Made by a program: the position numbers and the translations under genes. From NCBI GenBank assembly GCA_905250115.1, contig CAJNOI010000024.1:628130-692129 (forward strand): 64,000 nt of DNA, in the 5' to 3' direction. The DNA is from Adineta steineri. Its lineage: Eukaryota; Rotifera; Eurotatoria; Adinetida; Adinetidae. Below are positions 23,706-36,777 of this stretch, in pieces; positions within the stretch are counted from its first letter, which is position 1, and each line of letters opens with the position of its first letter. The notes beneath the pieces are model-generated. The model was not told the origin of the DNA. It made no database searches and saw nothing but the letters and a program-made list of their open reading frames with translations.

Positions 23706-26700
23706 ATGTTTATGAAAATGAAGAGATTTCGTATTGATACAATCATTGTTCATAGTATTCTAATTATTCTTTTAACTTTTATTAATTATGGTAAGTCGAC
23801 AAGTGTCCATGCACATACAGATGATCTTTTCACTGTAAATATTACTATGACAAATATGATAACAACAAAGGTTAATATAGAAAAATAGGAGAGAATTCAT
23901 TTTCTAACTATGATTTTGTATTTCAGGAAGATGAATATGCATATGTTCAATATAAATTACCCGATGAAGAATTATGGATTGGTTAGTTTCAAGGTTTTTT
24001 CTTATAATAGAATGACTCATTATTTGACATTTAGTTGGATATTCACCATTAACTGAAATGAATACTGTTCATCATATGCTTACATATGCTTGTGCAAGTC
24101 CCGGTTCGGATAAGGCATTTTGGTTAGTTTTTCTTCTATCCAAAATTTTATTAAAAATAATTGCTTTTTGATATAGGATTGGTGCTGGATCATGTCGTGG
24201 TGAAAATACGCTTATTCATGGATGGGCACGAAATGCGCCTCCATTAACATTACCTAAAGGTATTATTTTTTTTTTCATATAATCAAAACAAGAAACAAAA
24301 TTTATATATTTAGATGTCGGTTTTGCTGTTGGTCGAAATACTCCATATAAATATATTGTTGCTAATCTTCATTATTTAGCAATAGTAGCAGGTGATAATT
24401 CTGGCAATCAAATAACTTTAAGTCGAAAACCGTATATAAATTATATTAAATTATTTTTTTTAAACGAAATTTATTGTTTTATTTCTAGACGTAAATATCG
24501 TGCAGGTGTTATGTTAGGTGCTACAGGTAGTATTCAATTACCACCAAAAACACATAGTAAATAATCTTTTTGTTTTTTGTTTATAATTATACTTTTATCT
24601 TTTATATATAGCTATTCGAACACCATTTTCGTGTTTATACAATGGACCACCTATCTCTATTTTTGCTATTCGTGTTCATGCTCATGATTGGGGTTTGTAT
24701 TTTTTTAATAAAATAATCTCTTTTATTATTGAATTTTTAAAGCTCGAGTGAATTCATTATATCGAGTACGTAATGGAAATATTTCACAAATAGTTAAAAG
24801 TAATCCACAATGGGCTCAATCATTCTATCCACTTCCATCACCTGTTCAAATTGAAAAAGATGATTTTTTTGTTGGACAATGCGTCTATGATAATGATGAT
24901 GATCGAACTATCTATGCTGGGTAAGATATATTTTTTTTTCTAAAAACTATGATATAATACTACAAAATTTAGATCGACACATCATGATGAAATGTGTAAT
25001 GTATATGCGATGTATTCTTATGAACCATCAGCAACACCAACTGGTACACCTCCAATTTCAGGATGTTGGGGTGATGCAGTCACTGCTATGTCTCGGTATG
25101 AAATATTTTTCAAAAAAATAATATTAACAAATGGAGAATTGAGTATGAATAAAAACAACATTTTTTATTCAAATTCACTTATAACTAATTTATCTTAGTG
25201 TAGAAATAAATGAAAATAAAGTTAATGTTTTTGTTTTAGTCTTATACCGCCCGACAGTGTCATTGCTCCAGCTAGTCCTGCTGATATTGGTGGTACAAAT
25301 AATGATAAAATACTTACAAAACATATTGTCGAAGCATCTAACGGTTAGTTTTGATATAAATAAACGAATATTGAACAAATCGATGACGTGAGTAACTATA
25401 AGTAACTACAACTCGTTAAAACAAAAGATATTTGCTTCTTTTGACTGTTGTTATCAAATATTTTTCATAACAATCAACGTAGCGTTTTTAAATAATGCGT
25501 ACACATATTCTTGCTTTTGATCAGCGAGTTTATACTTCGAATTAGGTTTCAATTTCTTATTAGCCGAATCTATTAGGAAGTCATGTATTAGTTAATTAAA
25601 AGTACTAAAATTTTCGAATGCATTAGTTAAATATTGTTATTTTCCAATTGTTTCTCTGAGTAATTGCGTTACATTTTAATATGCATAGCATCTGCTTGTA
25701 CAAAAAAAAGAGTTTTCTATGAAAAATATCCGAAACACATTAATTAAAATTATAATTAGTTTTGCGGAGAGAGAAGGTTACTAAATCCTTGGTACAAGGT
25801 CTTTCATGCTATGTCGGTCACGATCTGTTACGAGGAGGGAAGGGTATAATACAAAACAGAATGTATTAAAACGAATTTCTATGAAAATCAAGTAGATCGA
25901 AAAAAAATACAATTCATTTATTTTTAGGTAATGTATATAAAAGTGTTCACCATTGGCCTAATGTTCAATCATTACCAAAAGAACTTGGTCAAGTCGGTGG
26001 AATTGCTTTGAATAATGCAAATGATGAACTTGTTGTATTTCATCGTGGATCTCGAAAATGGGAATTTAAGTAAGATGAAAATTTCAAAGAAACACATAAA
26101 TTTGTTTTTGTTTTAAAAGTTATTTTGATGGTGTTCGTTTTCGTGATGAAAAGTATGGTTCAATTGAAGAAAATGTTCTTGTTCATATTGATGCACAAAC
26201 AGGAGGAAGCAAATCTCAATGGGGTGCTAAAATGTTTTATATGCCACATGGATTAACAATAGATCATGATGGAAATTTTTGGTTAACTGATATTGCTTTA
26301 CATCAAGTATTTATGTTTAGACCAAATGATTTAACTCATCCCGTATTAACTATTGGAGAAAGATTTAAATCAGGTTCAGGAAATAATCAATTTTGTCGAC
26401 CAGCTGATATTGCTGTTATGAGAAATGGAGATTTTTTTGTTGCTGATGGGTAATTATATTAGATACATTATAAAAATATATTTTATTGATATTTTTAGTT
26501 ATTGTAATCATCGAGTTATTAAATTCAATCGTCAAGGTCAATATATTATGCAATGGGGTCTTCCTATGACTGGAAAATATGATAGTAAGTTTTTTATTTA
26601 AAGACTAAAAATAAAGTAGAACCTCTCTGTTATCAACACCATTGGGACTTTTTAAAAATCTTTACTTTCTTTACATTTCATATTTTACATAAATAAATTA

Positions 26701-27860
26701 ATCCTATCATCTTAATTGATGGGAGTAAAAAATTTATATATATATATAATTTTAATTTATAGACGATGGTTTTCCACTTCCTAATGAATGGAATATTGTA
26801 CATTCAATTGCATTGAATGAAGGTGCTCAATTATTATGTGCTGCTGATCGTGAAAATTTTCGTATTCAATGTTTCAATCCATATTCAGGACAATTTCTAC
26901 GACAAATACATGTTGAAAAAAAAGGAACTAATGGTGCAATTTATGCTATTGAATTCGCTCCAAATACGAATGGTTTGTTATAAGAAAAAAGTAAAATTTG
27001 ATTATATGCCTTTGTTTAGAACCAATTTTATTTGCTGTTAGTGGTGGAGCACAAACATCGGCCAAAAAAATCTATATAATTAATGCTGAAACTGGTGATG
27101 TTTTGAAAGCACTTGAAAGAAATGTGGTAAGTTTATTTATAGTAGAAAACATGATAAAATATACTACAAAATATTTTCTACTTAAAGCTCTTGAATTCAC
27201 CACATGATATTACTATATCAAAAAATGCTGATGAAATCTATATTGGTGAATTAGCATCATCACCAGGCGATGCTCTACATAAATATGAATCATTGACTAA
27301 TCTTGTACAAGAGTCTAACGCATCGGCTCATACTGCACATGAGTTGTCAACACCGAAGAACAAAGGTAAGTACGAAGTTTTGTTTCTTTTAATCTTCAAT
27401 GTATTTTATTTCTCATTTTCAGAATCTAAAAAATTATCAATTCTTTATCGACTTAGTCCTTATCGAAAACAAATTCGTATTGCTCTCGTTGTATTTATTG
27501 CTATACTTATTCCAGCTTACATTATTTTCGTCATTTATTGTTTGCTTCAAATACGAAACAGACGTATGAAAAGTTTTAATTATTGTATTTTTCAATATAC
27601 TATCTATTCATATAGGTAAACGTCGACCATTGGATCTATATACAAGTGATGTGAAAAATAGTCCTACTAATAGTAGTTCATTATTTAGCAAGTGGATAAA
27701 TCGTCCAAAAAGTTTTAAAGGATTAGAACAAGCAATTGAAGAAGAAAATCAATTATTAAATTCTGATGAAGAAAATCAATTATCGAATTCTAATGAAGAC
27801 GTTATATTTAAAACAAAACAAAACAATCCTGCTATACTTCAAATGACAGATAGTGCGTGA
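23706..27860 (+). CDS. PAM: Bifunctional peptidylglycine alpha-amidating monooxygenase (PHM-PAL-TM)
   Basis: Makes C-terminally amidated neuropeptides in the secretory pathway: the copper PHM half hydroxylates the terminal glycine and the zinc PAL half cleaves it. About 18 small exons join in frame. A signal peptide comes first. PHM copper ligands are all visible: the HH of VHHMLTYAC, the His of IVANLHYL, the HxH of IRVHAHDWG and the Met of HDEMCNVY; the Arg of IRVHAH that binds the peptide carboxylate is present. PAL follows: VFHRGSRKW, MPHGLTIDHDGN, VADGYCNHRV, IVHSIAL, CAADRENFRIQCF and SPHDITIS supply the zinc histidines and the catalytic Arg, Tyr and Arg. A transmembrane helix (IALVVFIAILIPAYIIFVIYCLL) and an acidic cytosolic tail end the protein. 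The intron at 25344-25927 is unusually long and holds a dispersed repeat copy. Confidence 0.93.
25811..25840. repeat. Dispersed single copy of the 36-bp repeat
   Basis: TCGGTCACGATCTGTTACGAGG in the long PAM intron matches the tandem unit at 17634-17760 (TCGGTCACG-TCTGTGACGAGG) with one inserted base and one substitution. This shows that the unit is dispersed in the genome rather than purely local. Confidence 0.6.
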
Positions 27861-29159
27861 AAACTTGATCTCTTTCGAAATATGAAAGACTTTTTTTTTA
27901 CATTTGCAACAAAAATTTGTCATTGTTTTATGTGAAATAATTGATTTTTTTACAAAAAATTATATACAAATATGTTAAACTAACTATTAATTTATTTTTT
28001 CTTAATTATAACATTATAATCGATACATCGCAATCTAAATAAAAAAAACATATTTTGATTAAAAATCAAATATATTATATTCAGCATTGTCACACATCTT
28101 CGATTGTAGACCATGTACAGATGATTGGGAACAATGGGAATTCGATCAGTGCAGTAACTCTAGGCATTATCTACCTTGTTGAAGTGACGAAATACAGTAA
28201 AACAACAAAAAACTGACATTCCACACCTACCTTCAGTATCTTGTAATCAAAATGTCGATCGGGTACAACAGTCAGATATTGTGAATGATCTAAAAAGATT
28301 CCTTATAGAATCCGATGACAACAGCGAATGTTTTCATTTGTTTGAAAACAAAATAATAATAATTCTAATTAAAACAGAGCGATTAAATTGTTTTGTTCGA
28401 TTATTATTATATAAAGAAAACTAATTTATTATATTTCAAATCAATCTATCTGCATGATAATAATTAGACTAGGTGAAAGACAAACAAAAATATTTTCATA
28501 CCATGTGTGAATGATAAATTGATATCTATATGATCATTCTTATCGATCTATATGCATTTATACACTATAACTCGTTCTTATCTCTTCTTCGATGAAAAAA
28601 TAAAAAAGGATATGATCTAATCAATGATTACAGTAATCGCAATGGTGTAAGAAAATCGCTCGTTGTACCTTGTGATCCATCCTTTAGATGTATGTTTATT
28701 TATAAATCAATGAATTTATTCTTCTTTTAATCATTGTATTTTTTAATTTCATACTTTTAATAAACCTAAACTTGAAGTACAAAAGATGAGAGAAACTGTA
28801 TTTCATCCCACAAAAAGTTATACATATCAACGGGAAGTAGATTGATAGAATAAATAGAACAATTTATTTGAAACTACCATGAAAAAAATTCTATCTTTTT
28901 CGATATGTTGAATAAGTAATCTCAAGACGGTAATCACTGATGCGTATTTTTGTTTTTTTCGCCTTTCTACTCTCTAATACCAATAGGTGTATTTTATTTC
29001 GTCATGTATTATATATAACGTTTGTTTCGTAGAAAGTAATATGTGCTTCATTTACCTTTCTATCTTGACGCAAATTAGACGCCAAAGTAAGCAAATAAAA
29101 GTATATAATTATTATCGATATCTATATAACTTTATTTACGTAGGAAAATAATTCATAAA
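27861..29159. other. Spacer between the tandem PAM paralogues
   Basis: AT-rich and no exon seen; no PAL-like remnant was recognised. It carries the 3' UTR of PAM and the promoter of the PHM-only gene. Confidence 0.55.
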
Positions 29160-31806
29160 ATGAAGAATATTAGTTTTGAAATGTTTATCGTTTATTTTAT
29201 TGCAATTGTTTTTATTACTGTTGCCAATTGCGATCAATCAACACATGTATTAGATCAAGATGATGTTTTTACTGTTAATATTACAATGAGAAATTTCGAA
29301 ACAACAAAGGTTTATAAAAAAGAATTTAGAAAAAATTTTGCACGTTATTTTTTTCTCTAGGAAGATCAATATATGTATATTCAATATAAAATACCTGATG
29401 AAGAATTATTCATTAGTAAGTTGAATCTATGAGACAAACTCCAGACGTGCCCGAGAAGTTTACGTCCTCTCTTTTGATTATAAGTAGACCTAAATGAGAG
29501 ATGAGAAAGTGGAAGAGAATTTAGGCTCTGACGACATATTTCAGGACTTGTTCTGGAGAACAAAGTCACGAGGGAGGGCCTTAAACTTTTTGGGCACATT
29601 GGGAAGTTGTCACGTAAGTTCTTTTTGTTTATTGAAGAACTTTAATATTTTAAATTTAGTCGGATTTCTTCCATTAACGAATTTAACTATTGCTCATCAT
29701 GTGGTTACATTTGCTTGTTCTACACCGTATTCAAATGAATCATTTTGGTTTATTCTTTTTTCTTCTTTTTGATTTGCTCATATTAAATTATTTCTATAGG
29801 ATTGGAAATAAACCATGTAATGGTCCAACAGTGATTCTTCATGATTGGTCTTATAATATACCTACATTAGCATTGTTACCAAAAGGTTTGCGATTTAAAT
29901 TAAAATATTGAAGAAAATTTATATATCATATTTAGATGTTGGCATTGCTGTTGGACGTAATACTCCAAATAAATATATTGTAGTGAATGTTCATTATTTA
30001 TTAATTCTCAAAGGAGATAACTCTGGACTTCAATTAGTTATGACTCGAAAACCGTAGGTGGATTATGAAAATATAGAATATAAAATAATTCTGTATATTT
30101 TTAGATGTAAATATCATGCAAATACTTTATTAAGTGGTTCAAGTGATATCAAATTGCAACCAAATACACAAAGTAAAAAAGCACGACAGGAAGTATTTTA
30201 ATCACTGAGTATTTCGTTTTAGCTATTCAAGTTCCTTTTTCGTGTAGTTACAGGGGACAACCCGTTTCTTTTTTTGCTGCTGCTGTTCATACTCATATGT
30301 GGGGTTTGTATTATATTTATTTTATTTTCCACGATCGAAACTCATACTAAAACAAAAACTATAATGGGTCATATATATAGAGATATAGTAGTTTTGATAT
30401 TTCCTAAACATAGAAATAAGATTTAAGAAAATTAATGTTATCATAATGAACAAACACAGAATTTTCGAAACTTCTAACTGTTAGTTTATTCATTTTTATT
30501 TTATCAAATTTTTTTCATGAATGATAAAATAATGATTTTGATATTATAAGAGTTAGTATGATCAGAGTTCAGTCCAACACACTTCGGATTTTTTCCCTAG
30601 CTACTCTATTATTTTCTTTGCTGAATAAATAAAAACTTAAATGACATTAAGTCAGTATACATTAAACATTCGAACTATACTTATTTACTTTCTATTAGAT
30701 ATTCTATGTCTTATAAAAGTTGATTAGAAATATCTAATATTTTATAGGACGAGTAAATTCATTATATCGAGTACGTAATGGAAATGTTACATTGATTGTC
30801 AAAAATTCTCCAAAAATAAGTCAAGCATTCAATTTACTTCCATCACCGATTGATATTCAAAGTGGTGATTATTTAATTGGTCAATGTGTATATGATAATA
30901 ACGATGATCGAGTTATTGTCGTTGGGTAAGAAATTAAAAAATAAACATTTTTTTCATATAATATCTATGAAATAATCTTAGAGATACACATAATGATGAA
31001 ATGTGTAATATTTATGTCATGTATTCATACATACCAGAAAATATAACAAGTAATCAACAAACCGTCTATCGACCTCCATTTCCAACATGTTGGAATAATC
31101 TAGTCCCAAATATGACAAAGTAAGTTATGATAATAAAAAGATTTTAATGAACAAGTACTAATATTTATAAAGCGGATGAACAGCAATAAGACATGGGCCA
31201 TCTTTTAACAGAGCCTTTGCTTGAACATACAAGAGTATCTTTCAGATATTCGTCTTGATTTATATTATATTTTTATTAACAGAATAACTAAAAAATAAAT
31301 ATTACTATTTGTATTTAGGCTTATTCCAGCAGACAGTGTAATTTTTCCACCTATACCAGATGAAGATCAAACTGATGTGTATGAATCAACATCATCTCCG
31401 ACTACTACTGTAGAAGTACTTAGATCTTCAACGATTAAAAATATAGACAATTTTACTTTCGCTGATATTCCAAAACAAACAACTACTAAACAATTTTCAT
31501 TTCATCATGATACATTAGTTATTGTGTGGACTTCATTGATCATTATTCTTATTTTATTTGTCATGCTTTGTTATATTCTTTATATACGAAATAGACGTAT
31601 GAATATTTCTTTTTCGAAAAAAATAATATTTACAAACTATAATATTTATTTGTATAGGTCAAGTTACTCGTTTCAATTTATACGCAATTGATGTAGACAA
31701 TAGTGATACTTCTAATGATTCCATGTTTACTAATTGGACAAATCGTCAGAACAAATTCAAAAGATTAGAATTCGACATCGATGAAGAAAATCCATCGTCA
31801 TATTGA
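29160..31806 (+). CDS. PHM-only, membrane-anchored PAM paralogue
   Basis: Eleven exons join in frame with GT-AG sites to about 460 residues: signal peptide, PHM domain, Ser/Thr-rich stalk, one transmembrane helix (LVIVWTSLIIILILFVMLCY) and a short acidic tail. It is closely similar to the PHM half of the gene just upstream, with matching exon boundaries, but there is no PAL domain. Copper ligands are kept: AHHVVTF, VVNVHYL, AVHTHMWG, DEMCN. The residue two before the HxH pair, Arg in active PHM and in the neighbour (IRVHAH), is Ala here (AAVHTH, about residue 209), and the usual WARNAPP motif is WSYNIPT. Reading frame and splice sites look intact, so it is probably expressed. Whether it still hydroxylates peptidyl-glycine is doubtful. 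Introns at 30304-30748 and about 29420-29658 are enlarged by insertions. Confidence 0.88.
29447..29597. repeat. TIR element in an intron of the PHM-only gene
   Basis: GTGCCCGAGAAGTTTA (29447-29462) and the reverse complement of 29582-29597 agree at 14 of 16 positions. The interior is GC-richer than the surrounding intron. No 8-bp duplication was found next to the ends. Confidence 0.5.
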
Positions 31807-32403
31807 ATGGTTAATGATAAAAATAATGATGTCGTATTCTAACTGGACAATAAATTTTAGAATTTTTTTCTATTTCAATACATAAAATGACTTTCTCACC
31901 TATTAACAAACAAATGATTCATATAATCAATTGATTAGGACATAACGCTAATTTTTATATATATTTTACTTATAAATGAAAAAATGCTTCTCAAAAGTCC
32001 TTTCTATTTTGATATTCATTGAATGCTATGATAGCTCAGCCAATTTGTCGAGAGTTATAACGTCACATAGTACAGTTCATAGTCTTTTATTATACTATAA
32101 TGAGCTTGGTAGTGGCGGGATATTACAAACTGCAACAAAGCTCAAGAATTTTAAAAAACCGAATAGATTATTTGTTTTCTTTTACTACAAGAAAGAAATG
32201 GCTGATTTGTTTATCAAGTATAATATTTTTTTTAGATAAACCATCCAATATGATAGCTTATTAAATACACATATATTTGGTTTAACTATCATTGAATAAA
32301 GATAGAGCCCAATGAATGAAACTACTGTACACCGAGAACAACAACATAGTTAAATGTACAAATGAGAAAAAAATAATAATAATAATAATATCGGAAAATT
32401 CAT
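31807..32403. other. Convergent-gene spacer
   Basis: 3' regions of the PHM-only gene (+) and KLHL20 (-). An 87-codon plus frame at 31976-32239 begins with a signal-like stretch, but nothing else supports it as a gene. An (AAT)n tract lies near 32370-32390. Confidence 0.5.
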
Positions 32404-35400
32404 TCAAAGATCAACTAATGTTGATATTGAACGATTTTTCAGATCATCTGGAGATGTTGGTACAATATTAGATGTAGAATTTGATCCATATAAAATTGAG
32501 TCATATTGTTGAATTTTAATGACACCAACACCACCACCTAATCGACGATAATTCATTCCACCATGTAATTTCCAACTATTCGATTCACTATCATACAATT
32601 CAACACTTTTTAAATAAGCTGCACCCTAATTAGAGAAATAATTATTAGAATAATAATGACTAATAATCAAAAACTTACATCAAATCCACCAATAGCCATT
32701 AAATGATTATTAACAACAGCTAAACCAACCTAGAAATTACAAGAAAAAAGGATTAATTAATTTTTTTTATATCAAAAACTTACTCCACTTCTCCTTGAAT
32801 TCATTGCGACAACAGGTGACCATTGATTTGTTTTAGGATTAAATCTTTCAGCTGTTGATAATTCTGTAGCATCATCTCTACCACCTACTGCATATATATA
32901 TCCATTATAAACAGCACAGCCAAGATGTTTTCGTCGTGTATTCATTGATGCTACTGATGACCATTTATTTGCTTTTGGATCATATCTTTCAACTATAAGT
33001 GAAAATTTTTCATAGATTAAATATTACAAATATTTTACTAACCTGTACTAAGTGGACATTGTCCATCTGATCCTCCAATAGCATAAAGATATCCATCAAG
33101 AACAGCTACAGCAACACCTAATCGTTTCGTACCCATAGATGCAACACGAATCCATCGTTGAATTGATGGATCATATCTTAATTGAATAGAAAAGAAATAT
33201 ATATTTATATTAAAACAAAATCAAGAACTGGACAAATAAGATTCTCTCGAGTTAGAATACGAATTAAATGTATATCATGTCTTTAGTCTATTTTTAAAGA
33301 GCTAAGAAAACATAATTGATCTAATATGATTATTGAGGTTGAAATCCTTCACATAGTTAACAAACGCTTCATCATCCCTATGAAGAGCTGTCGTTATCAC
33401 TCAATACGATATAGATCATTGGAATATTACTATAAACTACTACTAAATTGAACTCTACATAACTATCGAACATATTTGAAAGGAAGAAGATCGACTTTGC
33501 CTCCGTTATACACATTAAGATTTTTTAAAACAAAATTCTTTACTTTTCAACAAGATTTAAACACGATATTCCATCTTGTCCACCAACAGCGAAAAGACAA
33601 CCATCAAGTACAGCAACACCAACACTTGTTCGACATGAACTTGTTGGTGCTATTTCATTACTCCATTGATTTGTTTGAGGATCAAATCTACAGAATAAAA
33701 TCAAAATTTATAAATAAATAAATAAATATGTTTTTTCTACCGTTCAACACTGTTCAAATAACTAACACCATCATGGCCACCAACAGCATATAAAAGATTA
33801 TTCAATACTCCAACTCCAACTCCACATCTTCGTTTTGACATAGATGCTACAGCTCTCCATTCATTCGTAGTTGGATCAAACATTTCAACACTGGCTATCG
33901 CATCACCTGAACACCAACCACCAACTATTTAGATAAGAAATCGAAAAATATTATTAATCAATTTTTTTCAAAATTCAAAATCAACTAACCAGCAAATAGA
34001 ACTTCGCCTGATTTAATTGGTTTTCTTGGTCTTGTTCGTGGTCCTTGCATATTTAATCGTTCTTGTGGCAATAATAAATAATCTTTAGCTTCATCAACTA
34101 AATCTCTACATGCTTGATCAGCTCGTATCAATGGATCTGAGCTAACTGTACTGACAAGAAATCGTGCATTCATTAATGGAAAACGTACATGTTCTAAGAT
34201 CTAAATAAATCAAATTAAAAATTTCATTTTCAAATTTCATATTTACTTTAGGTAAATATTGTTTTCTTTGTGAAAGATCACATGAAATCCATTGCATAAC
34301 AGCATTAAAAACATCTTCTTCACAAGTCATATTTAATTCATCACTTGATATTATATCAATTAATTGATTAATAGGTAAACATAAAAATTCTTCACTTTCT
34401 TTAACATCAGTAAAATGTTGTTGAGCATAACGATCAGCAATACGTAGAAGTTCTCGACATGAATGTGTATCAGCAAATGCTCGAATACCAAGACAATTTG
34501 TTGGATCGAGTTGTTTCTGGAGAAATTCACAGCAAGTTATTTGGACTTCTTCAATCTAAATAAATTCTTCTTTTGTTTCAATTAGAATTATAAAGAGTTT
34601 TTCCTTAATAATTCTCAAAGATCAAATAAATTTTTCTAGTTAAGAAACAGTGTTTGACCATTGCTGATGACTTTCTCGTAGTCTGTATTAGTGTATAGTT
34701 TATACAATAAAGACAGTGTGTATTATGCTTTATTTACATTATAAGTCATTCTAATTCTTAAATCTAAAGAATTTAACGAGTGACGCAAAGATCGTGACAA
34801 AAATATTGTTCGCTCTACGAAGCGATATATTTTGTTTTTTTTTCGAGCAAGTTCTCTCTGTTGATGAAAAATCAAAGAGATTAATAGGCACTCAACTCGT
34901 CAATCGCGATTGCCAGAAAATAAAAGAATGATTAAAATATTTTTGAATAAAGCTTCTATTGAACTTCAGAATATGCCGCAGGATATCCTGCGAAATTCTG
35001 CATCTCGTGACATTTCATAATAATTTCAGAAAAAATAAGAAAACATAGTTTGATGTTACATCATTTCCTTCCGAATAAAATTTACATTTAGTATGAGATC
35101 TGATGGGTATTGAGTTACACAAAGAGACAGATGTTCGAAAAAAGAAAAGCAAACTTATGCGCCATCCGTTATTAGAGTTCGACTTACTAAAACTATTTTT
35201 TCATATCGATATAAATGAACAGTCTGAATCAACCCAATACGTATTATAGTTTATTTTTCGAAACCTATGACACTCAAATCAGTAAATGATCTATGAATCA
35301 AAATTTCTTAATTTATTTAATATAAACACAACTTTCTTATAAGATGCGATAATATCTGGCGTTAGTGTATCAATCTTTCGAGATGTTATCTTTCAAAAGT

Positions 35401-36777
35401 AGGGTATGATGTCATTCTTTCTGAAATATTAGACTTCCAATTAACAGGAAATTCTGCTATCTATTTAAGTCAAATCTCTATCATAGTCTGTCATAGCAAT
35501 TTTTTTTCATTATTTACATTTAAAATATCTGTCAGCAATTATATACTGAGTATTATTTTTATATTCTGAGTAAGTGTCCTTCAGATATAGATATTAATGA
35601 TTGACTATAAATGTAATCCGCATCTGTCTTTATATTGACCTTGTTATCTGTGGTGTCTGCGTGATATATATGTCATAGATAATAGCTGATAAAGATCTTT
35701 GATAGCTAATTGTTTTGATAACATAACTCGATCTACAAATGAAGCGTATAATTTATGAAGAAAAGTATATATAAAAGCTCGAAAGATTCAATCCAGATTA
35801 TTGTAATATCAAGAGTAATCGTTAATTGATGAATAACACATAGTTAATCAGTTATTTACTAACAAGAATTTGTAATTAAACAGAGTATGTTTTGGAAAGA
35901 AATAATCAAGGGAATATATTCGATATGAAAATCAATAAACTTAATAGTGTGTAAAATAATATGACTATAATCTATCATACTAAAAAGCAAAATAGCTACA
36001 GTAATATGATAAGAAATAGGAATATATAAAACGCTTTATTATTAAAAATTCTAGATAAAATCTGTATATGAAGTTTTTAATAAATGATTCGATTTCTGAA
36101 TAGTCAGCAACCAATAATATTCATTTCTTTATGAGATATGATTAAAATCTGTTAGAAATTATTATTACAATAAATAAAATAAAGATTTTTCTTCAATCTA
36201 TACGATTGAAATTTTTTATATTACTTGAAGTATACAAGCAGCTGGTAATAACATCTGAACGTTTTTTTCATCTACAATAATTCTTGAAGTATAACAAAAT
36301 TCAATTAATAATTCCATAGCATATTCATCAATATCATGGATAATTATTTCTGTTTGACGACTTTCGGCTAATTCACCAGTAAACATTGCTTTAAAATAAG
36401 GACTACATGCTGAAAACAAAAATATATACATATTATTTATATAATATCATTTCTTCTTACCAGAAAGTACCGCTCGGTGGGCAGGAATTTGATTTTGTCC
36501 AATAAGTAAAATAACATCACATAATTCTTTTTGTTTTCGTAATAAATTTAAATTTTCTATTAAAAATTTTGCATGTTTATCGGAGATTTTTATTAATTTA
36601 TTATTACATGGTGAGCAATCTTTAAGCATATCAATAGTTGTACTACTGTGATTTTCATGTTGAATTGTACTAGACAAAAAACAAATAAATAGTTTTCTTT
36701 CTTTCCTTAAATGAAAATAAGACATACCAAATTCTAGTGGATAATGAAGGCGAGTGAGTCGTATCCATTTTCTCCAT
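32404..36777 (-). CDS. KLHL20: Kelch-like protein 20 (BTB-BACK-Kelch Cul3 adaptor)
   Basis: Substrate adaptor of a Cullin-3 ubiquitin ligase. BTB domain: [20 protein letters not shown], then [23 protein letters not shown] domain: [20 protein letters not shown], then [16 protein letters not shown] and [11 protein letters not shown]. The linker reads [20 protein letters not shown]. Six Kelch repeats follow, each with a GG pair (for example [40 protein letters not shown]), ending [16 protein letters not shown]. These strings are near-identical to vertebrate KLHL20, so orthology is secure. The first short exon starts MEKMDTTHS. The intron between BTB and BACK exons spans about 34556-36235 and is the largest in the window. 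Kelch exons are separated by small introns apart from a longer one near 33180-33550. Confidence 0.95.
34556..36235 (-). other. 1.7-kb KLHL20 intron
   Basis: No coding exon seen inside on either strand. A perfect 16-bp palindrome, CGCAGGATATCCTGCG, lies at 34977-34992. Otherwise AT-rich without recognised repeats. Confidence 0.6.

Noticed and set aside
29160..31806. PHM-only gene as a pseudogene
   Set aside because: All introns keep GT-AG and frame and no internal stop was found, so an intact gene is the better reading.
31976..32239. 87-codon plus frame with a signal-like start
   Set aside because: Lies in a convergent 3' region, no domain, no splicing partner; insufficient evidence.
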